From: CAZJAT01 sp964544145
Lineage (GTDB): Bacteria; Hydrothermota; 32-111
NCBI GenBank assembly: GCA_964544145.1
Contig: CAZJAT010000005.1
Span: 22,048 to 86,047 of the forward strand
Direction: 5' to 3'
Length of the DNA: 64,000 bases
The translations under genes were made by a program, and so were the position numbers. Under the pieces are notes generated by a model that was given only the letters and a program-made list of their open reading frames with translations, was not told the DNA's origin and made no database searches. Positions 59,262 through 64,000 of this stretch are shown here, piece after piece; position 1 is the stretch's first letter, and each line of letters starts with the position of its first letter.

Positions 59262-59286
59262 TGTCAAAATGTCAAGGCCCGGCCTT
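59262..59286. repeat. REP element (right end of RAYT unit)
   Basis: Exact inverted copy of the first 25 bases of the left REP core (AAGGCCGGGCCTTGACATTT and following, read on the minus strand). It ends 3 bases before the -35 of the gap promoter. Confidence 0.85.
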
Positions 59287-59289
59287 GTC

Positions 59290-59317
59290 TTGACATAATA
59301 TTTTAATTTACTATAAT
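59290..59317 (+). promoter_or_regulatory. sigma70 promoter of the gap operon
   Basis: TTGACA (59290-59295), 16-base spacer, TATAAT (59312-59317): both hexamers match consensus. Predicted leader about 24 bases with AGGAGG before the gap ATG at 59348. Confidence 0.85.
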
Positions 59318-59347
59318 TCTTTAATATTAATTTATAGGAGGTATTTT

Positions 59348-60346
59348 ATGTCTATAAAGTTAGGAATAAACGGTTTTGGTAGAATTGGTAGACTTGCAGC
59401 CAGGATTGCTAAGGACAGGGACATTGAAATAGTCGGCGTTAATGATCTTACAGATGCGAAAACGCTTGCCCATCTCTTTAAGTACGACTCAATACATGGT
59501 AGATATGCTGGCGAAGTGAGTTTTGAGAATGATATGCTGATTATTGATGGTAAAAGAATTAAAGTGACAGCGGAAAAGGATCCTGAAAAATTGAATTGGA
59601 ATGCACTTGGTGCTGATGTTGTTCTGGAATCCACAGGTATATTCAGATCACGTGAAGGAGCAGGAAAACACATTAAAGCCGGCGCAAAAAAAGTTATAAT
59701 ATCTGCACCCGCAAAGGGCGAAGTGGATGCGACTATAGTATTGGGTGTTAATGAGGATGTTTATAATAAAAATGAGCATCATATTATATCAAATGCATCC
59801 TGTACAACAAATTGTATTGCACCAGCGGTGAAGGTGCTGTTGGATAATTTTGGCGTAGAGAAAGGAATTATGACCACCATACATGCCTATACAAATGACC
59901 AGAAAATACTTGACTTACCACACAGTGATCTCAGAAGAGCAAGGGCAGCTGGAATGTCAATGATTCCAACAACAACAGGTGCTGCAAAAGCTGTGGGACT
60001 TGTTATACCTGAAATGAAAGGGAAACTGGATGGAATGGCAATAAGAGTACCGACTCCTGATGTTTCCATTGTAGATTTTTCAGCAGTAGTAGGTAGAGAA
60101 ACAACAGTAGATGAAGTCAATGATGCCTTTAAAAAAGCTGCTGATAATGGAAGGTTTAAAGGAATTTTAAAATATACAGAAGAGCCTCTAGTGTCAATTG
60201 ATTACACTGGCTGTGCTTTCTCATCCATACTTGATGCACCATCAACAATTGTGCAGGGTAATCTTGTAAAAGTGCTTGCTTGGTATGATAATGAGTTCGG
60301 ATATAGTAATAGGATAGTAGATTTAATAGAATTCATAATGAAGTAG
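59348..60346 (+). CDS. gap: glyceraldehyde-3-phosphate dehydrogenase
   Basis: 332 residues. GINGFGRIGRLAAR (NAD-binding), the active-site cysteine C152 in SNASCTTNC, and WYDNEFGYSNR are the family signatures. It oxidises glyceraldehyde 3-phosphate to 1,3-bisphosphoglycerate. TAGGAGG precedes the start; the consensus promoter at 59290 drives gap-pgk-tpiA-secG-rplU-rpmA. First gene of the glycolytic cluster. Confidence 0.98.
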   Translation: MSIKLGINGFGRIGRLAARIAKDRDIEIVGVNDLTDAKTLAHLFKYDSIHGRYAGEVSFENDMLIIDGKRIKVTAEKDPEKLNWNALGADVVLESTGIFRSREGAGKHIKAGAKKVIISAPAKGEVDATIVLGVNEDVYNKNEHHIISNASCTTNCIAPAVKVLLDNFGVEKGIMTTIHAYTNDQKILDLPHSDLRRARAAGMSMIPTTTGAAKAVGLVIPEMKGKLDGMAIRVPTPDVSIVDFSAVVGRETTVDEVNDAFKKAADNGRFKGILKYTEEPLVSIDYTGCAFSSILDAPSTIVQGNLVKVLAWYDNEFGYSNRIVDLIEFIMK

Positions 60347-60352
60347 GATGAT

Positions 60353-61543
60353 ATGAAGCTGAAAACTATGGTAAACTGTGATATAAGCAACAATACTGTA
60401 TTGCTGAGGACGGATTATAATGTACCCGTTATTGATGGTAAAATAACGGATGATTTCAGAATTCGCACATCATTGGATACTATCAGATATCTGTTGGAAA
60501 AAAATGCAAAAATTCTTATTATGACTCACAGGGGAAGACCTAAGGGGCAATATAATGAAGAATTTTCATTGGATTTAGTAAGGGATGCATTATCTGTAGC
60601 CCTTGATGCCCAGGTGACTCTAATAAAAGATGTCAGAGAAACAGGGTTAAAAAAACGCATAAATGATGCAGAGGCAGGGAGCATTTTTCTTTTTGAAAAT
60701 ATGAGGTTTTATGCAGGTGAAAAAAAGGATGATGTTGAACTGGCTAAAGAGTTTGCTGCATTAGCAGATATATATATAAATGACGGATTTGCAGTGTGTC
60801 ATAGGGCTCATATGTCAGTACATGCCTTGCCCCTTATGATGAAAAGCAGATGTGCTGGATTATTGCTTGAAAACGAGATTGAACATCTTTCTTTGCTTAC
60901 AGATAAACCAAAAAAACCCTATGTTTTCATTGTAGGCGGTTCTAAGGTCTCAACAAAGCTGGATGTATTGAAAAATACAATCAAATATGCCGATACAGTG
61001 TTAATAGGTGGAGGACTTGCATTTACATTTCTTAAAGCATATGGTTTTGAGATTGGACAATCTCTATTAGAAGAAGATATGATAGCCCACTGCAAGGATA
61101 TATTTGCCCAGGCAAAAGAATATAATACAAACATTATTCTCCCCATAGATGCACTTGCGGGTAAGTCATTAGATGATAATACACCAAGGGTAGTCTCGCG
61201 CAGTAATATGCTCAGTGATGATATTGGCTTGGATATAGGTCCAATGACAGTAGAGATATTCAAGGGAGCTATTAATAATGCGAGCACTATTGTATGGAAT
61301 GGACCTATGGGTATGTTTGAACATGCTCAATATCAGACAGGAACAATTGAAATTGCAAAGGCAGTAAGAGAATCTACTAAGAAAGGAGCATTCAGTGTTG
61401 CAGGCGGCGGAGACTCAGTGGCTGCATTAAATCAATTAGGGCATGATGATGCAGTATCATTCATCTCAACTGGCGGGGGAGCAATGCTTGAAATGCTAAG
61501 CGGACTGGAACTGCCGGGAATATCAGTTTTAAAGGAGGAATAA
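60353..61543 (+). CDS. pgk: phosphoglycerate kinase
   Basis: 396 residues. RTDYNVPV (substrate-binding), NDGFAVCHRAHMS and GGSKVSTKL, with the nucleotide-binding GGGDSVAAL near the C-terminus, match PGK. It makes ATP from 1,3-bisphosphoglycerate. It follows gap by 6 bases and overlaps tpiA at the stop/start (TAATG). Confidence 0.98.
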   Translation: MKLKTMVNCDISNNTVLLRTDYNVPVIDGKITDDFRIRTSLDTIRYLLEKNAKILIMTHRGRPKGQYNEEFSLDLVRDALSVALDAQVTLIKDVRETGLKKRINDAEAGSIFLFENMRFYAGEKKDDVELAKEFAALADIYINDGFAVCHRAHMSVHALPLMMKSRCAGLLLENEIEHLSLLTDKPKKPYVFIVGGSKVSTKLDVLKNTIKYADTVLIGGGLAFTFLKAYGFEIGQSLLEEDMIAHCKDIFAQAKEYNTNIILPIDALAGKSLDDNTPRVVSRSNMLSDDIGLDIGPMTVEIFKGAINNASTIVWNGPMGMFEHAQYQTGTIEIAKAVRESTKKGAFSVAGGGDSVAALNQLGHDDAVSFISTGGGAMLEMLSGLELPGISVLKEE

Positions 61544-62292
61544 TGACAAGAAATATTATGATAGCAGGTAATTGGAAAATGAATTTGATTGATGATATTG
61601 AACCCTTAATCGGTGAACATAGCAATCCACATGTAGAAGTCCTTGTCTGTCCGCCATTTACCCATATACAGAGTGTACATGAGAAGATTAAGGGAAATAA
61701 CATTCTGCTTGGATCTCAAAATGCGCATCACGAAGACAGTGGAGCATTTACAGGCGAGATAGCATATAGTATGCTTATTGAAATGGGTGTAACTCATGTA
61801 ATTCTTGGACATTCAGAAAGGAGACATGTATTCGGGGAGACCGATGAAATGATTAATCTGAAGGTGAAAAAGGGTCTAATTAAGGGTATGAATCTTATAC
61901 TATGTGTTGGTGAAACTGAGCAGGAACGTAATGGAAACAGGCAAAAAGCGGTTGTTGAAAATCAATTAAAAATCGGCTTAATGGGTATTGAAAATAATTT
62001 CGAAAACATTATAATAGCATACGAACCGGTTTGGGCTATAGGAACCGGTAAAACTGCAACTCCTATAGATGCGGAGGATATGCATTGTTTCATAAGGGAG
62101 AAAATTGCAGAAATAGCAGGTAAAGAAGTTGCTGCTCATATGCTTGTTTTATATGGTGGCAGCGTGAAAGAGAGCAATGTAAAAGATCTGCTTAGACAAG
62201 ATAATATTGACGGAGCACTCATTGGAGGAGCTTCACTTAAAGTAGAGCATTTTAATAAGATTATTGAAATTGCAGAGAAAATGAATATTTAG
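61543..62292 (+). CDS. tpiA: triosephosphate isomerase
   Basis: 249 residues. GNWKMN at the N-terminus, the electrophilic His in ILGHSERRH, the catalytic Glu in AYEPVWAIGTGKTA, and YGGSVKESN are the TIM signatures. It interconverts dihydroxyacetone phosphate and glyceraldehyde 3-phosphate. Coupled to pgk by overlap and followed 8 bases later by secG. Confidence 0.98.
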   Translation: MTRNIMIAGNWKMNLIDDIEPLIGEHSNPHVEVLVCPPFTHIQSVHEKIKGNNILLGSQNAHHEDSGAFTGEIAYSMLIEMGVTHVILGHSERRHVFGETDEMINLKVKKGLIKGMNLILCVGETEQERNGNRQKAVVENQLKIGLMGIENNFENIIIAYEPVWAIGTGKTATPIDAEDMHCFIREKIAEIAGKEVAAHMLVLYGGSVKESNVKDLLRQDNIDGALIGGASLKVEHFNKIIEIAEKMNI

Positions 62293-62300
62293 GAGGTAAG

Positions 62301-62663
62301 GTGTTTACATTCATTCTGATCATTCACATCATTGTGTCTCTGTTACTCATCATTGTCGTGTTAATGCAGCAGTCACAAGGTGGAATGTCTGCTATGTTAG
62401 GCGGTGGAGGACAGGATAGTCTCTTTGGAGCTTCAGGAGCAGGCAGCTTAATGACTAAGATTACAACTGTGCTTGCAGTGGTTTTTATGGTCACTAGTTT
62501 ATCAATGGCAATCATGTCCAAAGGAAGCACAGCAGCAGCGGATCAGGGAATACCTGAAGCACCGGTACAACAGACTGCACCTGTACAAAATATTCCTGCT
62601 GATGCAGGAAATAATGGAAATATTCCAATTATACCTCAGCCAAGCGGCGAAACAACCGAGTAG
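62301..62663 (+). CDS. secG: protein translocase subunit SecG
   Basis: 120 residues, starting with GTG at 62301 (AGGAGG at 62291-62296). Two transmembrane helices, a Gly-rich cytoplasmic loop (MLGGGGQDSLFGASGAGS) and an Ala/Pro/Gln-rich C-terminal tail match SecG, which assists SecYEG-mediated export. The gap-pgk-tpiA-secG order is common in several anaerobic phyla. Confidence 0.92.
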   Translation: MFTFILIIHIIVSLLLIIVVLMQQSQGGMSAMLGGGGQDSLFGASGAGSLMTKITTVLAVVFMVTSLSMAIMSKGSTAAADQGIPEAPVQQTAPVQNIPADAGNNGNIPIIPQPSGETTE

Positions 62664-62671
62664 GAGGCTTT

Positions 62672-62986
62672 ATGTTCGCAATAGTTGAAATTAACGGTTT
62701 TCAGTATAAAGTCAAAGAAGATGACACCATTAAGGTGAGTAAGCTTGACTGTAAGGAAAACGAAAAGATGGAAATGGATAAAGTCCTTTTTATTAGTGAA
62801 GACAATGATACAGTTATTGGAAATCCCTATGTTGAGGGAGCAAAAATTGTTTGTCACAAGATTAAGGATGCTAAAGGAAGAAAGATTGAGATTATGAAAT
62901 TTAAAAGAAGAAAGAATTACAAAAGAATAAAAGGTCATAGACAGGATTATTCTGTAATTCATATTGAAAAGATTATTAGACCTTAA
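62672..62986 (+). CDS. rplU: 50S ribosomal protein L21
   Basis: 104 residues: MFAIVEINGFQYKVKEDD, LLFI-like core and the C-terminal RKNYKRIKGHRQDYSVI signature of L21. It binds 23S rRNA and pairs with L20. AGGAGG precedes the start; rpmA follows 12 bases later in the usual rplU-rpmA order, here without the prp gene found between them in Firmicutes. Confidence 0.97.
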   Translation: MFAIVEINGFQYKVKEDDTIKVSKLDCKENEKMEMDKVLFISEDNDTVIGNPYVEGAKIVCHKIKDAKGRKIEIMKFKRRKNYKRIKGHRQDYSVIHIEKIIRP

Positions 62987-62998
62987 GGAGGACATCGT

Positions 62999-63259
62999 AT
63001 GGCACATAAAAAGGGTGTTGGTTCATCGAAAAACGGTCGTGACTCGAATCCTCAATATTTAGGAGTAAAGAGACATGATGGACAATTTCTCAGAGCAGGT
63101 ACAATTATAGTTCGTCAGAGAGGTACAAAATTCCATCCAGGTATGAATGTAGGTATTGGAAAAGATGATACATTATTTTCTCTCATTGATGGATATGTGA
63201 AATTCGAAAGGTCAGGAAAATATAAGAAAAAAGTTTCTGTTGTCCTGAAGAGTGAATAG
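62999..63259 (+). CDS. rpmA: 50S ribosomal protein L27
   Basis: 86 residues starting MAHKKGVGSSKNGRDSNPQ, the L27 N-terminal tail near the peptidyl-transferase centre, with GTIIVRQRGTKFHPG in the core. The N-terminus lacks the cleavable extension found in Firmicutes, consistent with a Gram-negative-type lineage. AAGGAGG precedes the start. A terminator follows. Confidence 0.97.
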   Translation: MAHKKGVGSSKNGRDSNPQYLGVKRHDGQFLRAGTIIVRQRGTKFHPGMNVGIGKDDTLFSLIDGYVKFERSGKYKKKVSVVLKSE

Positions 63260-63298
63260 AACAGTCTAATTGTTAATAACTCATTAAAGAGAAATATT

Positions 63299-63326
63299 AA
63301 ACCGTCCTTTAAAGGGCGGTTTTTTA
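63299..63326 (+). terminator. Rho-independent terminator after rpmA
   Basis: ACCGTCCTT (63301-63309) pairs with AAGGGCGGT (63312-63320), one G-T wobble, 2-base loop, followed by six T from 63320. It closes the gap-rpmA operon. Confidence 0.85.
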
Positions 63327-63361
63327 TGTATATTTAATATATTTTTGTAATAACAACATAC

Positions 63362-63391
63362 TTGCAATTATCACAAAAATGATTATATTAT
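63362..63391 (+). promoter_or_regulatory. sigma70-like promoter of the final envelope gene
   Basis: TTGCAA (63362-63367), 18-base spacer, TATTAT (63386-63391), with AAAAAGGAG at 63400-63408 before the ATG at 63414. An alternative -10 TATAAT at 63389-63394 would need a 21-base spacer. Confidence 0.45.
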
Positions 63392-63413
63392 AATAAATCA
63401 AAAAGGAGTATTT

Positions 63414-64000
63414 ATGAAGAAAAGTTTTATTGCTCTTCTAGTGTTTATTGCATTTGCATTTATCTATGCAGATAATGACGGGTGTAAGGATTGTAAAAAT
63501 GAAATGCATAAAGGTGATATGAAAGAGCAGAAAATAATGATTAAGGAAAAAATTGAAATGAAACAGGATAAGATGCCATTGATGATGGAGCATTTGATGA
63601 TTCAGCCAGCACCCATTTCTCTCAACAGGCCGGACAATTTTGCGAAATTGTACTTAAATTATGAATCAGGTTTTATTGGGGTTTTGATTCACACATTACA
63701 GCTGGGTGTTAATGGAACAAAATTTGATTATGTTAATGAAGGAAAACAGAATACACTGTTTCCATACGAGCGCTTATCGGCAGATATAGTATTGGGAGAG
63801 AGGCATACAATAACATTGCTTTATCAGCCACTCAATATAATTACAGAGGCACGTTTGGAGAGAGATGTCATTATTGATTCTATAGTATTTCCTCAATATA
63901 CGGCAATGGATTTCAGATATGGGTTTGATTTTTACAGGTTATCATATACATATGATTTGCTGCCTTGCAAGGATAAGGAATTATCTGTTGGTTTATCATT
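63414..64000 (+). CDS. exported envelope protein, 3' truncated by window edge
   Basis: An ATG at 63414 opens a frame that continues to the window end (about 195 residues visible). A signal peptide (SFIALLVFIAFAFIYA) is followed by a charged linker with GCKDCK and many Lys/Met/Glu, then a beta-rich part (KLYLNYESGFIGVLIHTLQ, SADIVLGERHTITLLYQ, DFRYGFDFYRLSYTYD) that looks like barrel strands. Probably an outer-membrane barrel with a periplasmic N-terminal region; no family named. Confidence 0.65.
   Translation, partial: MKKSFIALLVFIAFAFIYADNDGCKDCKNEMHKGDMKEQKIMIKEKIEMKQDKMPLMMEHLMIQPAPISLNRPDNFAKLYLNYESGFIGVLIHTLQLGVNGTKFDYVNEGKQNTLFPYERLSADIVLGERHTITLLYQPLNIITEARLERDVIIDSIVFPQYTAMDFRYGFDFYRLSYTYDLLPCKDKELSVGLS

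Noticed and set aside
1..64000. CRISPR arrays, prophage or integrated plasmid
   Set aside because: No regularly spaced direct repeats, cas genes, integrase or phage structural genes were seen; the only mobile features are the REP-type elements.

Overview
The window is an AT-rich, gene-dense stretch of chromosome from a diderm (Gram-negative-type), probably anaerobic bacterium. Outer-membrane signs are several signal-peptide beta-barrel proteins, a PorV/PorQ (UPF0164)-like protein, a patatin-BamA (type Vd autotransporter-like) protein, lipoproteins, and a large secreted protein ending in a FlgD-like/type IX-type C-terminal domain. Superoxide reductase, butyrate kinase, a B12-dependent mutase module and a large radical SAM protein point to anaerobic metabolism. 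The mix suits an FCB-type or related candidate lineage (Cloacimonadota/WOR-3-like), with Spirochaetota as an alternative. This is inference; no rRNA is present to settle it.

Layout. 1-5.2 kb (+): envelope cluster of beta-barrels, two tandem secreted phospholipase-D-like proteins, a degenerate 5'-nucleotidase-like protein and an aldehyde dehydrogenase, closed by a terminator. 5.2-11 kb (+): lipoprotein, nrdR, purC, radical SAM/DUF2344 protein, RNase G. 11.1-19.9 kb (+): gcvT-gcvH-gcvPA, then a cobalamin/mutase module (GYD-like protein, cobO-type adenosyltransferase, meaB, B12-binding mutase subunit, acyl-CoA dehydrogenase), then GAF protein, superoxide reductase and oligopeptidase F. 20-21.5 kb (-): a REP-type inverted-repeat element and a DUF711 gene. 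21.5-27.9 kb (+): hybrid sensor kinase with two solute-binding domains, a 899-residue secreted protein, sixA. 27.9-42.5 kb (-): a long set with rarA, LUD protein, zinc-ribbon protein, ptsN-like, PorV-like, butyrate kinase, CitD-CitE fusion, glycosyltransferase, phosphofructokinase, tRNA-Ala, methyltransferase, small proteins, a 1207-residue cyclase-ATPase-TPR protein and a lipoprotein. 42.6-49.6 kb (+): valS, two flippase-like membrane proteins, cysteine desulfurase, IscU/NifU scaffold, mazG. 49.6-52.3 kb (-): membrane proteins and an M23 peptidase. 52.3-59.2 kb: NeuC-like epimerase, thioredoxin-fold lipoprotein, GIDE-domain protein plus lemA, patatin protein, and a REP-associated transposase (RAYT) between inverted REPs. 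59.3-63.3 kb (+): gap-pgk-tpiA-secG-rplU-rpmA with its own promoter and terminator, then a truncated envelope gene running off the end.

The most notable things are: a RAYT gene with matching inverted REPs and a stand-alone REPIN-like copy 38 kb away, one REP supplying the patatin gene's start codon; genes without a Shine-Dalgarno whose sigma70-like promoters lie only about 6-11 bases before the ATG (candidate leaderless mRNAs); a two-cyclase-domain protein whose halves hold complementary catalytic residues; a CitD-CitE fusion lacking the prosthetic-group serine; and a degenerate metallophosphatase beside tandem secreted PLD proteins. Sigma70-type promoters with 16-18 base spacers are recognisable at many transcription-unit starts. 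No CRISPR array, rRNA or prophage was seen, and no gene-free stretch exceeds 300 bases.
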